From the NCBI GenBank assembly GCA_027919835.1, contig JANVFP010000036.1, positions 248,001-312,000 on the forward strand: a stretch of DNA of 64,000 nt, read 5' to 3'. The stretch is from Lentinula raphanica (lineage: Eukaryota; Basidiomycota; Agaricomycetes; Agaricales; Omphalotaceae). The stretch's first letter is position 1; each line of letters opens with the position of its first letter. Under the pieces are notes generated by a model, which saw nothing but the letters and a program-made list of their open reading frames with translations, was not told the DNA's origin and did not search any database. Made by a program: the position numbers and the translations under genes. This document shows positions 35,651-47,829 of this stretch, one piece after another.

Positions 35651-35726
35651 GGAGCGAAGTGGTAGAATTTGAAGAAGAGATTATAATTGAAGGAGACACC
35701 ATACACCAAAGGAGAGCTTGTGTAAC

Positions 35727-36834
35727 CTAAAACGGAGTCTGCATCTTCAAAAGAGCAATCTGACGTACACCGTTTGCTACCCGAAGACGATGCTCTGCAT
35801 CCTTCTGAGCTGCAACCGCGGACTCGGCAATTTTTTCCGCTTCTTGTTGCGCCATGATAGCAGACTTCGCCTGCGCTTCAGCTTCCTTCTGTGCACCGCG
35901 CGCCTCCTCGACCTCCTTCCATGCTGCCTTGATGGTGCCCAAGTCATCCTCGTGTTTGATTTTATCGTGTCCTGCATCGGAAACTACTCCGCACAGTTTG
36001 AGGGCTTGTGTAAGTATATCGCGTGTACGTTTAAGGCGAACCATTTGTTGATAGTTTTTGGCAACAAGTTCTTCGTTTTCCTTGTGCGCCTGCGTCAGGG
36101 AGTCAGTGAGCGAATGGTGTTGCTCATACAGCCAAGAAACACAGCGACATGGTTCGGCTGAATGAGGACAAAAGCCTATGGTAACAATAATTAGTTCTAT
36201 GCTACAAAGCAGTCAAAGGCAGAATAGGACGCACCCAAAGTCTCTGCTTTACCCTCGACAAGCCTGAAACCATATTCATCCATATTGATTTGATCTGATA
36301 GAACACAGATGAGTGAAGACAGAGGATTGCAGTAAATGAACTGACATAGAGACCCTTGCGAAACAAATCGAGAGGGAGAACTCGGGGGACTTGATCCATA
36401 CAACTCAGGTTTCTGAGATTCGACCTCCAATTCTGCGTTATCGATATCAGAAGCGCCATCTTGAAACTCCTCAGAGTATAGAACTGATGGGCTCAATCCT
36501 CGAGACGTGACGAGCCGTGCAAGAAAGGCTTGTGAGCCCAAGTCATCATCAAATATGCCCGAGTTGGCAATGCTGAAGTCCAACTTCATCAGTGCGAGGC
36601 ATTTACATAAAGTCGAAGGACTCACTCTTCGTTTGCTTCTCGACTGGCAAGAGCACTGGGGCGAGTTATAAGAGGCGCCGGTGTGTGTTTATCACCGTCA
36701 GTATCGTCGTTATAACGAGGTTTCTTGAAAAGCTGTTGGGAGTCTTGAGATGGTTGATAATCGTCGTCATCTGACTCGCCCGAGCCCGGCCTGTAATACA
36801 TTTTGGCCAGTCTGTTCAATTTTGCGTGGTTCAT
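35727..36834 (-). CDS. Transposon first gene, coiled-coil protein
   Basis: About 290 aa in four exons, starting MNHAKLNRLAKMYYR at 36834. The N-terminal third is acidic and polar (SGESDDDDYQPSQ), a middle exon contains FLARLVTSRGLSPSVLY, and a short exon reads DEYGFRLVEGKAETLG. The last exon starts with a Cys/His-bearing FCPHSAEPCRCVSW and runs into a long Ala/Glu/Lys heptad region (EARGAQKEAEAQAKSAIMAQ) typical of a coiled coil. It lies 77 bp upstream of the large transposon gene on the same strand and within the terminal repeats. Probably a DNA-binding or oligomerising accessory of the element; no known family recognised. Confidence 0.6.
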
Positions 36835-37462
36835 CGGTTGAAGTGGGTGTGATTCAAGCGAGGGAGTTCTCAGAAATTTCGTGAAAACCGACACTCTCAG
36901 AATACGCAAAAAATATCGATAATTACTCGAGGCATTGGATCATGTCAGCATTCGAATGAATATTTACTCAAAATTCATCCTCCTACAATTTTTTGCAAAA
37001 AATATGATGAAATATTCATATCCCGCCTTCGAGTATTTCCTCATATCGAACTTTTCAAAAATCATAAAATTTCCGTGCAGCAGTGTAGCAAGCTGTAGCC
37101 TCTCTCTGAGCAATGAGCACATCTTCTGAGCCTCATAAAAGAGCCGAGAGCATGGTACTGCTCTTAAACTGTAATTTCTCATTAGTGTTCATTCCTGAGA
37201 AGATGTAAAAGCTCATGTAAGTCAACTTTGCACAGTGCAGAAGGCCTCCAAGAGAAAAACACATTATGAGTCAATGATTTCTCTTGTAGATGGAAGGTCA
37301 TGTACAATTGAAGCTATCTGAATCACAAAAATGCTCTAATCGACACTCGAATGACGAAGAAGTTGATTCTCAGCAGCTCTCAGCGGACGAAAAATGCCTG
37401 CTTTGACATTTCACGTGGCTATATCGATGACTAATGGGCTCGGAATCCGTCCGGCAGCCCTT
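36835..37462. other. Right subterminal region of the transposon
   Basis: A/T-rich DNA with repeated short motifs (TTTTTTGCAAAAAATAT at about 36989, ATATTTTTTCC-like on the left side at 27025-27050). It is probably the transposase-binding subterminal array and the promoter of the coiled-coil gene. No gene. Confidence 0.5.
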
Positions 37463-37512
37463 CGGACTTTGAAAATTCCGAGCATGGGGGTCCCTGTGTT
37501 CCTTACTAGCAG
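37463..37512 (-). repeat. Right terminal inverted repeat of the transposon
   Basis: Read on the minus strand it starts CTGCTAGTAAGGAAC and ends GGAATTTTCAAAGTCCG, pairing with the left repeat over its full 50 bp. Confidence 0.85.
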
Positions 37513-37602
37513 TCTAGAAGAATTTAGTAGTCAGAATTTCTCAGGAATTTCTTTGTACTTTTTGAACATTCATTATGTTACACTGCCTGCAATCCGCCCA
37601 CC

Positions 37603-38994
37603 ATGTCTATAGCCCAGGAAACTACTCTCGAAGACAGCGAATCAGATCTCAACCTAGACAACGAGAATCTCTGGCCCAGCGAAGTATTCTGGCGCGACCA
37701 TTATGATTGGCTCAAGAGCAAAGGCTACTTACTCCGTCCTCGCTACCATCCAGACTGGGCGCCTTCTTGGATTGGAAAGGCGAAATTCCCATACCACTAC
37801 GAAGACTATCAAACGGCAGCACTGGTAAGGATCTCTTCGTTCAACTTGAAAGACGCTGTTGACCCCCCCATAGGTTCCACGTAACCTTGACGCCATTCGT
37901 ATCGCGGATGGAAAAACTGTTATGCTCAGACTCGCAGATCCTCCTTCAATATCAGACGAAATTGAGATAGGACGGCTCGTGTCATTGAGGTACATGCAGT
38001 CTGACCCTCGGAACCACTGTGTCCCCATCTACGACACGCTCGAAATACCTCACGCAACTGAGGAAGGACGGAATTGCATTGTGGTCATGCCATATCTTGT
38101 CGCTTGGGATAAAGTTGATTTCCAGACTGTAGGAGAAGTGGTTGATTTTTGCAGTCAAATCTTTGAGGTACGTCTTTCTGCCCACGGTGGTTACTGTGCT
38201 AACTTCAATCTGGTCTCATAAACAGGGCTTGCAGTTCATGCACAAACAGAATATTGCACATAAGTCTGTATCCCACAACATCTGGCAGCGCTACTTGTCA
38301 CTCATGCCGTTCCTTCCAGCGATGCCAAGAATAATAACATCATGATGGACTGGTCACCCTTATATCCCCATCCCCCACACTTTCATGATGTCTTTATGAG
38401 AATGGACTGGAAGGGTCGATCAAAGCCCCGCAACCGCACTCTTTATCCTGTCAGATACTATTTCATCGATTGGGATTTGTCAAAGCGATACGATATGACC
38501 ACTCGCATTCCACTACGACTGCCGGGATACGGTGGTGATCAAACCGTCCCCGAATTTAAGAGAAACGAGCCATGTAATCCCTTCGCAGTAGACATATATT
38601 GTTTAGGCAATGTCATTCGACAAAAATTCATCGAGGTACATGCCATTTGCATAGCTGTCTGTGTTCAACGACTGATATTTCTACTCCCGCTTAGGGCGAC
38701 CCAAATTTCAGAGATCCCCCGAGACGAAATGTGGGTTTTTTGCGGGACCTCATTGCAGATATGACCCATGATGATCCTATGAAACGACCTACGATAGACG
38801 AGGTCGTCGTACGTTTCGAAGATATCCGTAAAAAGCTGAGCTGGTGGAAATTACGCTCACGGGTTTCGGACAAAACTTTCCCTCTGCTCTTGCACCGTCT
38901 ATATTCCCCCATACATTGGATTGTTCAACTTTCTTACATTCTACGTTTGAAACCAGCTATCCCGAAACACAAATACTCTCCTCCTCAGCTGTGA
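37603..38994 (+). CDS. Kinase-like protein K4
   Basis: Exons 37603-37824, 37874-38167, 38226-38263, 38320-38635 and 38695-38994 give 389 aa. Exon 4 is 9 bp shorter than in the other copies because three residues are missing after FIDWDLSKRYD (MTTRIPLRLPG). Other motifs match: TVMLRLAD, HNDAKNNN, DIYCLGN, KRPTIDEVV. The reading frame is intact, but only about 80 bp of the kinase promoter remains before the transposon end, so expression may be altered. Confidence 0.85.
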
Positions 38995-40005
38995 TAATCA
39001 GATACCCTTTGCTACCTCGTCCAATTGCTTTGCTTGTATGTTCGACCATTGATCAATGTCTCCTAGAACTTGTTTTTTTTTGTTGAATCATTGTCAATCT
39101 ATCTTCAGTCTCTCTACACGTTGTTTATTTTTTCCCTTGGGCAGTCCACTACCTCAGTCGTCACGACCATGTGCACGATGTGTTGTTGATTTCAGAGTCA
39201 TTGTACTTTATACAACAGATTACTAGACACACACACACCCAGGTCCCCAGTAGGTGTGATACTTCGCTGTCATTCCCGGGACAGTTCATTGACCCAAGTT
39301 CGCCGTTAAATGATACGAGGTGACACCCTTGACAAGGTTTTTTGTTCTGTCATTGAACAATCCATTGTTCTGAACTCTCTTCGTCTTACAAGGAAGGGCT
39401 GTAAAGTCCAAACAGTCACCGAGTCCCCAACTGTATTCGGACACAGCTGTGATCATCGTAGTCTTCAATCGATCCTCCCTTCACGATCATATGGCTAGTA
39501 ACCATAGAAGCTCTTAGTAGCACTTGCTAGGACAAGTGTTGTCTGTTCTTTGTATCTCTTTCGAGGAGAACGAGATACCTGAAACTCCAGGATCGATAGA
39601 TGATCCTCCGAAATTGAAAGTTAAGCTCTGTTTCCCGAGTCATGATAAATCTCAATATTACTAGATGAGTCTACAACCTGCGAAACATCGAGCGATAGCG
39701 TAGGCACGATATAACTAAGCTGTGACTGGTCCAAACCAAGGATCTCAATGACGATGTTAGAGATTCGTGAATGTGGATCAAACGAGGTTATTGTAGTACC
39801 GTCTATCACTGGCTACAATCTCACAACACCGCCGCTGTTATAATTTTAAACGGGCCCATGAAGTCGATAATGAATAACATTTCGTCCCATTCAACGTTGT
39901 CTAGTATCTACGACAATAACTGCATTCTACATACATGTGATGATATTAAAGGTTCATTGAGTACGGTACTGTCTGTCCCACATGAACATCACGCTGATAA
40001 CTCTA
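38995..40005. repeat. Post-kinase tail repeat after K4
   Basis: Non-coding, shared with the tails of K3, K5 and K6. It includes a CA-rich stretch (39230-39240), TGACACCCTTGACAAGG, GAGATACCTGAAACTCC, and the GCGATAGCGTAGGCACGA block that reappears after K2. Confidence 0.65.
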
Positions 40006-40928
40006 CTATTCTGTAGAACACTGGCCAGAGCTGACAGAAGTAACCGCTCCGAGTGGATCGCCGCACTGGTGTTCTAAACGAGCGCGCTGTTAGGGACATA
40101 CAGTTCGGTTTTTTTCTATCGACACGTTAGACTTACCTGCCGTGTTCAGAAAGGGATTGACAACCACGACTAGATCTTGTTGGTTCTGAACACAATCTAT
40201 CAGCTTGATCAATGTGGATAGAAAGAAATATCATCTTCACCCTTGTATATTCCTCGTCCGACATTTCGTTACTGAGACCGACTGTAGGCGAGTCTAACTT
40301 GTCAATGGTGATTCGCATACTACTAGATTCAGAACTCTGGGGTTCAAGTTGCTCCGGAAGTGACGGCTCTTCGACAACTATAGTCACTAAACCGTGATCG
40401 ACTAATTCTGCTCGAAACCTCACAGAAGCTCGCTTGGTGAATGTCGTCAACGCTGAAATTAAGCGCAAACATATCTGATCATGCTCACATTGACTATTTT
40501 CCTATACTCGGCGACATCTTTCTGCAGCTTTTTGAGATCACCTCCTTGCAACAAGAGCATAGCCTTCCAACCCTTTCCATACTCCTTCACAAGGCTCTCC
40601 GACTTCTCCAGCCTGGTATCATAGCTATGAGATAACCACACTTAGCGTCATAGACAAAGGAGGTTAATTGAGCTCATATGGGTTGAACTCGCCTTCTACA
40701 TTGTTTGGACAGTTTGTGGAACTCGTTCTTGTGTTTGATTGTACCATACTTGAGGACCAGGTCTCGAACCGATTCAAGAATCGCGGTGACAACAACAAGA
40801 TCTTCGGTAGTGATAGCTATCCTCTGTGCGGGAGTTTTGGGTATCAGCTTTCTGAAATCCAGACGATCATCGAGATCGCAAGTGGTAGACACTATTTGTA
40901 GAGCAAGACTGACGCCAGTAGTAGCCAT
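40006..40928 (-). CDS. F2b, helical protein paired with K5
   Basis: Exons 40928-40693, 40624-40489, 40432-40241, 40185-40137, then a final exon from 40086. The N-terminus parallels F2a: MATTGVSLALQIVSTTCDL, RKLIPKTPAQRIAITTEDL, SVRDLVLKYGT. Exon 1 ends AGAAG before GCGAGT, a GC donor where F2a and F2c have GTGAGT. The KRASVRFRAELVDHGLVTI block and NPFLNTA follow. The frame of the last exon is unclear: the one matching F2a (CGDPLGAVTSV) is not in phase with the preceding donor, so the C-terminus may be shortened or differ. Confidence 0.55.
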
Positions 40929-41319
40929 GTAGGGTTGCACTGAGAGTAGAGAGTAAGTATGGTTCTTATACAATGTCGAGGATTTTCTGAGTTTGGATAC
41001 ATACTATCAGCCTCTTTGACCCCTTCTTATACCACTCACAGTTTGTTGAAAGTATATGGTGTTCATTGTATCCAAGATGAACATTTCCATGGCGAATGTT
41101 ATTGACAGAACTTTCAGTATAAGTACAAAAGTGTTGTCAAAGTGGTATAGAGTAAAGTAACGAGTTGGCTCGAGTAAGGTTAAGTCAAGGAAGTACTACC
41201 CGCCGATCTTCGCACGAGAATTCATTAGTCAGAAAAACCTTTGTACTTTTGAACGTTCACTATTATAATGTTACTCTGAGGAAACCTGGAGGAAACACTG
41301 CGTCTGCACTTCGCCCACC
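40929..41319. promoter_or_regulatory. Divergent promoter F2b / K5
   Basis: 391 bp between start codons. It contains the conserved kinase-side block (ATTAGTCAGAAA, TTTGTACTTTTGAACGTTCA, ATGTTACTCTGAGGAAAC) ending in TTCGCCCACC before the K5 ATG. Confidence 0.65.
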
Positions 41320-42717
41320 ATGTCTACAGCCCAGGAAACTGTACTCGAAGACAGTGAATCAGAGCTCAATGTATACAACGAAAAGCTTTGGGAGTTCGAG
41401 ATATTCTGGCGGGACCATTATGATTGGCTCAAGGGCAAAGGTTACCTCCTCCGTCCTCGTTACCATCCAGACTGGGTCCCTTCTTGGAGTGGAAGTCCAA
41501 AAGACCCATTCAGGTTTGAGGATTGTCAAACTCAGCCACTTGTGAGAATCCTGTTCATACACTCAGAACGTCGTGTTGACCCATTCGTAGATTCCATTTA
41601 ACCTCGACGCTATTCGTGTTTCGGACGGAAAACCCGTTATGCTCAGACTCGCAGACCCTCCCTCAACTTCAGATGAACTCGAAATAGGTCGAATAGTATC
41701 GTCAAGGGATATGCTGTCCGATCCTCGAAATCACTGTGTGCCCACCTACGACACCCTTGAGATACCTCAAGCAACTGATAGTGGGAGGAACTGTATCGTG
41801 GTCATGCCATACCTCGTCCCTTGGGATCAAGTCAAATTTCAGACGGTCGGAGAAGTTGTTGATTTTTGCAGCCAAGTTTTTGAGGTACGCTCTATTTCTC
41901 TGGTTATATGAGGACCAATATAGTGACTGTGTAAACAGGGCCTACAGTTCATGCACGATCACAATATTGCACATAAGTTGGTATTTCGCCATATTTCACG
42001 GCATGCTTTACTCAGTCTTGTCTTCGTAGCGACGCCAAGAATAATAATATCATGATGAACTGGTCACCTTTATATCCACTGCCTCCACATTTTCGTGACG
42101 ACTCTAAGAGAATGGACTGGAAGGGGTCATCGAAGCCCCGCACCCGCACCCTTTATCCTGTCAGGTACTACTTCATCGATTGGGATTTATCAAAGCAATA
42201 TGATGCCACTATTCGCACCAAGCGTACTCCAATGCGACTTCCGGGATACGGTGGTGATCAAACCGTGCCCGAATTCAAAAGGAAAGAACCATGTAATCCT
42301 TTCGCAGTGGACGTATACTGTCTAGGGAATGTCATCCGACAAAAATTCATCGAGGTGCGTGCCGTTCGTCCAGCAGTCAGTGTTCGAAATTGATGCATGA
42401 TGTCTTAATGTTCTCAGGGAGATCCCAATGTAAGAGATCCCCCTAGGCGAAACGTGGGGTTTCTGCGCGAACTCATCGCAGATATGACCCATGATGATCC
42501 TATGAAACGACCTACCATGGACGAAGTTGTCGTACGCTTCGAAGAGATTCGCAAAAAGTTGAGCTGGTGGAAGTTGCGCTCGCGGGTTTCAGACAGAACT
42601 TTCCCCTTGCTCTTCCATCGTATCTATTCCCCAATCCATTGGAGCATCCAACTCACTTATATCCTTCGTTTGAAACCAGCTATCCCGAAATACAAATACT
42701 CCCCTCCTCAGTTGTAA
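41320..42717 (+). CDS. Kinase-like protein K5
   Basis: Exons 41320-41541, 41591-41884, 41939-41976, 42030-42354 and 42418-42717 give 392 aa. The N-terminus MSTAQETVLEDSESEL is followed by FWRDHYDWLKGKGYLL. PVMLRLAD, FMHDHNIAHN|DAKNNN with MMNW instead of MMDW, FIDWDLSKQYD and the PPQL end are present. It is divergent from F2b and forms the left end of the segmental duplication that reappears at K6. Confidence 0.85.
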
Positions 42718-43689
42718 TTACATACTAGATACCCTTGCTACATTGTTCAATTGCTCTGCTTGTACGTTTGACCATTGGTGAATCCCTTCTGGAACTTGCT
42801 TTTGTTAAATCATTGTCGAAATTGTTTTGAACTCTCAATACACATTGTTCAATCTTAACCTCGGGCGGTCAAGTAGTACAACTTCAGTCATTACAACCAT
42901 GTGGAGGATTGTAACTGGTTGTATATCTCATTGTATTTTTACGAATTAGTGGACCCACACACACCCAGGTCCCCAGTAGGTTTGATACTTTGCTGTCATT
43001 CCCGGGACAGTTTGAGTTCGGACAGTTCATTGACTCGAGTTCACCGTTGAATGATACGAGCTGACACCCTTGACAAGGGTTTTTGTGCCAGTGATCATCA
43101 GAAAAAAACAATGGTATCCGTAGTCCTGACCCCTCTTCGTCTTACAAGGAAGGGCTGCAAAGTCCAAACAGTCGCCGAGTCCCATACGACACAGCCGTGA
43201 TCATCGTATGCAGCCTTCGATCGATCCCCTCTTCATGGCTAGTTAGTAGTAACCATAGCTTTTAGTACTTGCTAGGAGAAGTGTTGTCTGTACTTTGTGC
43301 CTCTTTCACGAAATCCGAGATATCAGAAACGCCATTGGAAGACGAAGACCTGATCAGTTTCCTAGCTTTGATAGATCGAAGCTGCATGCTGTTTCATCGA
43401 ACAAGGCCAATTTCAGCAGAGAAGGCTTCGTGAAAACAAGCTTCCGTCGTCTTTCTTTCCGTCTCATTGAGTTGAATGATGTATTCCATATCCTTCTTGC
43501 CCTTGTCATGGATATAGTGGAGAGGATCTCTACTAACACTAAGTAGGATTGACGCACTTGCGGCCAAAGCATGACAACGAAGTGAAGTGCATTATTCGAG
43601 GTGAGCATGATGAAGGACGCGAGATAATGTTACAAGCTGCGGTATGACACTCAAACTCACTCAAATGGGTACGTATATCGCCTAAATCA
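42718..43689. repeat. Post-kinase tail repeat after K5
   Basis: Non-coding. The last 400 bp (43280-43680) are nearly identical to 49770-50160 after K6, including an 83-codon open frame present in both copies that has no recognisable family. Confidence 0.6.
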
Positions 43690-45165
43690 GACCATGACTA
43701 CAAGTCCAGCAAGATTGTGTTTCAAAACCGAACCTTAGACGTCTCCCTCGTAGTATCCTCACCCGTAAAAGGCCGTTTAAGCATCGTAGGCATAAAGTCG
43801 TTGAGAGCTACATCCAGACTGTCCGCCATAACTTCAGTCGTACCGTAGCCAGCAAGATCTCTTCGCGGCACGACGTACGCCGCTTTCGTATAAGCGTCGA
43901 CGATATGGTCGCGCTTCGCTTTCCACTGCGAGGAGGTATGGTGAATCAGGTATAGGAGCGTTAGTAACGGTGAAGACTGGAAGGCTCGAACTGCTTATGG
44001 GAAGGTTCAAAGCAACTGTTCGATTATCTCCCTCCCAAATCTTGTTTTACACCGCAAGCGGCAAGATTAGTCTGAGAAATCAGGATTCAAGATCCGGACT
44101 CGTCCCCCGTCCAGCATTGGACAAGGAATCGATTTTTCTTGCAGAGTTCGTGGAGGGATTCAGTCTGAGGGATCGAGTATGCACGGACAAGATGCTGAAT
44201 CCCTGGTCGGAAGGAGGCTCAGTGAGTTGACGGAGAAATATATTTCAAAATATCGCTGGTGCAATCAGGTCAGATCTGCAAAATCCACAATCAGTAATGT
44301 TGCCCGTGAACCCGGAGACAACTCGCACTGCGAGCGATTTGTCCAACCCAAACTCCTTGACGCGACAAGGGACTTCAACGGAGCCTCCAAAATATGCAAC
44401 TGCTTCTCTGCAAGCTCTCCTTCAAAACCCTGCAATTTGGAGCACTTGCTCACTTCGTCTACTCAATCTGAACCAAATGGTGCTATATCGCAGGAGCAGC
44501 GTCGCGCCAGTGATGGATACGATAGGGTTTCGACGGCTATGAGATTTTGTCCGAACCGGCCGCGATATAGTTTTCAAAAAAAAAACGGATTTCATCTGCA
44601 CACGGAAACGACTCAGAAATATCGCATCTCAGTCCATCAATGGCAAGACACGAGCGGTGCAAGAATAGAGGAGAGAGGAGTATGAGCCCGGCAGTCTACA
44701 CATGGCGAAGGATTCCGCACTGCAACTTTAGAATCTCCAGCAATTTGGGCAGAGTCAGAGGTGAGAGGGAAGACGAAAAAGGCCGCAAATGTCTGGCAGG
44801 GAATGAACGGCAACTGCGGAAGAGATGATGGAGACACAGTCGTGAGACACTCTAGAGTCTAGAGGATGCGGCCCACTTGACGGAGCTGAAAGATTTTGTC
44901 AAGCGATTGGCAGGGTAGTCAGTGAGACTGGGGTTTTCGGTCACTGTAAAGGCGTATTAGCCCGACCGTACAGTAAGGTGAAATTGGGAAAATACTGACA
45001 TTTGTTTTCGAATGTTCTTCAGAAAGATCAAGTAACTCGTCTGAACGCCATGTTCTCCGGAGACTGCATTAATGACTCCCCTTATCAGAGTGTCTAATCG
45101 AGTCCGGCAGATACAAACTCGGTGGAAGAACTGTAGGAGCTTCAATGATGCCTTTCAATTGGAAA
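43690..45165 (-). pseudogene. Decayed DUF2828 gene copy 1
   Basis: Nucleotide blocks match the intact DUF2828 gene at 57.1-59.4 kb on the same strand: the C-terminal end near 43690 (ACTACAAGTCC), the GACTTCAGTCGTACC region near 43830, the CACCGCAAGCGGCAA block near 44050, the vWA region near 44310-44440 and the GTGAGAC...GGGCCCACTTG-like block near 44840-44880. Frames are broken by many indels and stops, and the MIDAS region is not readable as DxSGS. The upstream border is uncertain because similarity fades after about 44900. Confidence 0.7.
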
Positions 45166-46527
45166 CTTGTGAATGTGAAGACATCGACTGCCCGAGCCTG
45201 TGACAGAGAGGATTAAGAATCAAGTGGGGCTCTTGACGACGGAAGCGTACTTTGGACTTAAAGGTAGAACAGTCACGCTTTCCTAGTGTCTATAAGGGTC
45301 GTCTTGAGGTCCAGCTCAAGTTCAAGTTCATCGTCAGGGAGGCCTAAGCTGAGGATTTTTGGGCGTCTTGCAAGTGCTCTGCACCCCACATCTCACGTAC
45401 TCTTCGTTGTTGCCTCACGCGTCGCAAGAATGTTCGAGTGCGAGCTATATGAGGCCAGTAAACGCGTCCAGTGTGGTGGAGTGTGCAGGAGAACAAATAG
45501 TTGTAAGATGTAAAGAACAAAGGTAGGTCGTGAGAAATTGGCATAACGGTGAGTACTGCTTCGGCTCCCTTTGGCACAATCCTCTCCTATCTCAATTGTC
45601 GAAATCAAAGTAGTCTGTACCCAGACAATTCTCTCCCTCACTTAGTCGCTTCCCGTGGCTTTATTTTCCCTTACAAAAATCTCGATGAGGGTCAGCTCTC
45701 TGCTCAATATCTGCACTTGATGACCTCTTGGTCTTTGCTTGCTGCCCCTCACGCCTCAGTCCCAGTGCCACCCACACGACCTGGATCCTAAGAATTTCGA
45801 AATGTCCCTTGTAGTCAGATGAACTGCGAAATGCGGCCACCCCGCCACCACCGCGCAAATCATCTTGAAATGCTGTATGAGTACTGTCCGAATCCTCGCG
45901 CTATCGATCCAATGTCTGCAACGTTGAAATAGTATTAGACATTAGGATTAGGAGAGCTGGTGCCGCAGAGATTAGAGTGGATTTCTGTGGCATGTCGAGG
46001 ATTCGTGTCGTATTGGAAATATTATTAAAATATATATCCGAGGGGGGAGATGTTTTGCCAACATTAGCTGTCATTCCCACGTCAAGTTGGGAAGAGTCCG
46101 GACAGACCCATTGAGCGAGAAAGAGCATTGGCATAATACGAACCTCAGATACATAGTATGCGAGTCGTCCAAAATATGGATCTTGATGGTGTTAGAGGCG
46201 TACGCATTTATGAGTTCGTGAATCTGCCAGATAAAACAAGGTGATTGTACCGCCGCGTAGTATCCTTCCGTCTCACGACACCATGATACGTATATGAAGG
46301 CCCATGGAGTCGACGTCTCGGATGATGCCTTGCCCATGGGACTTCGCTCAGAATCCAGATTCATACTTCACTTGGACTTCAACTACTTATTATGATTCAA
46401 TGCAATAATAATGCCTACGAACTACATACATATGTTCATATTAATGGTATTCCCATTCAACGAATGTCGTTGAGTCGTAGTACGGTACTGTCCCATCACA
46501 CTGAGAAATATACAATTTTTTGGAACG
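45166..46527. other. Spacer between DUF2828 pseudogene 1 and F2c
   Basis: Non-coding. Part (about 45850-46070) resembles 52330-52600 after pseudogene 2, with minus-strand fragments STLISAAPALLIL and PTLISVVPSLQYLL that suggest a second decayed gene carried in the duplication. A short CAAGTTCAAGTTCA-like run occurs at 45310-45330. Confidence 0.45.
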
Positions 46528-47424
46528 CTAGCCAGAGCAGGAGCTAACAGAAGTGTAGGCTCCGAGTGGATCGCCGGCGCACCGATGTTCTAGATGACTA
46601 CGTCAGGGACACACATTCCTGTTGTCAGTGTCGTGGACTCACCCGTCGTATTCAGAAAAGGATTTTCGATCACTACTAAAACTGGATTCTAAAAGACGAG
46701 ACGTAAAAACAACACTGATGCGGCGAAAAAATGGTAATAACCCCACCTTCGTATTTTCATGATTGGGACTTACTTGAGGCTCATTGGCAGTGCCTCCCGC
46801 ATGAGTCGAGCTTTGCAGTTCCTGCTGAGATTGAGGCTGTTGCGAATCTTCTTGAACGATTATAGCCACAAGACCGGAATCGAGTAAGTCTGCTCGAAAC
46901 CTCCCAGAAGCTCGCTTTGTAAGTGTTGTTAGTAAATTAAACCAAAGAAAACTAGAGGAGCTTACGAAGACCAAATCTTTGGCTAGTGCGACTTCTTCTT
47001 GTAATTCTTTGAGTTCAACTCTGAAATTATTGGCATTATCACGCTTCCAGCAAAGTAGTATGGCCTTCCAACCCCGTTGCTGCCCCTTGACGACTTTCTC
47101 CAATTGTTCCATTGTGGTATAATGACTGAGATGACCGGGCTCAGTATTGTAACTTGTACAAAGAAGACCAACGAGATTTCGAACTCACGTTCTACATAAT
47201 TCAACCAGATCACAAAATTCACTCTTGTGTTGGGTTGTACCATGCTGGAGGACTAAGTCTCGGACAGAATTAAGAATTCTGGTCATATCATCGAGCGTCC
47301 TGGCGGTGAGAGCGATCTTTTGCTCCTGGGTTTTTGGAATCAAGTTTCGAATGTCTAGACGCTCATCGACATTGCAAGCAGTCGAGACGAGTTGTGCGGC
47401 AAAAGTAATGCTGTTAGTAGCCAT
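46528..47424 (-). CDS. F2c, helical protein paired with K6
   Basis: The first exon is 47424-47189 (an in-frame ATG also exists at 47433). It encodes MATNSITFAAQLVSTACNV, RNLIPKTQEQKIALTARTL and SVRDLVLQHGT. The second helical exon contains MEQLEKVVKGQQRGWKAIL, and the third starts RASGRFRADLLDSGLVAII. A late exon gives NPVLVVIENPFLNTTG. As in F2b, the final exon (toward GDPLGAYTSVSS) is not cleanly in phase; a frame stopping soon after NTTG is equally possible. No signal peptide. Confidence 0.55.
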
Positions 47425-47829
47425 CAGATTCAATGGGGTTTGTTGTTACAGAGTTTAGAAGAGGAGAGTTGTGATGTTTGACAGAATATCCGACTCTTTG
47501 AACCCTACTTATAGCATTCCGAACAAGTTGATCCTGAGACTGAAATTAGCAAGACAGGAAATGGTATGGATTGCGTTAAGCCCAAGTTGAATATCTCCAT
47601 GGAAGCATCATTGACAAAACTCTCAGTACGAATACAATAGTGTCGTCAATGTGGCATGAGTCTCATAGAGTTGCGGGAGATATCAGCCTAAGCAGTGAAA
47701 GTACAAGGACAAAGTCCTCGATATCCGATCTTCACACGATTCATGTCGAAGAATTGATTAGTCAGAAATCTGTTGTACTTTTGAACGTTCACAATTATGT
47801 TACTCTGAGAAACCTGCACTTCGCCCACC
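47425..47829. promoter_or_regulatory. Divergent promoter F2c / K6
   Basis: 405 bp between start codons. It has GAAGAATTGATTAGTCAG, TTGTACTTTTGAACGTTCA and TATGTTACTCTGAG before the K6 start. This copy shows the uninterrupted sequence that the transposon split upstream of K4. Confidence 0.65.

Larger units (their letters stand above)
26912..37512. mobile_element. 10.6-kb DNA transposon with three same-strand genes
   Basis: Terminal inverted repeats of 50 bp (26912-26961 and 37463-37512) match at 44 of 50 positions. Between them lie three minus-strand genes: a coiled-coil protein, a large Ubl/C2H2/transposase-like protein and a third protein. A/T-rich subterminal regions on both sides carry ATATTTTTT-GC-AAAAAATT-type motifs. 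The insertion splits the promoter block that is continuous before K5 and K6. A sequence GAAGAATT(T)TAG occurs on both sides (26843-26854 and 37517-37527) and may be the target duplication, although 57 bp lie between it and the left repeat. The class is probably CACTA/Plavaka-like, by the gene content. Confidence 0.8.

Noticed and set aside
43295..43546. 83-codon frame present in both duplicated tails (also 49781-50044)
   Set aside because: Kept in both copies probably only because the duplication is recent; no family features.
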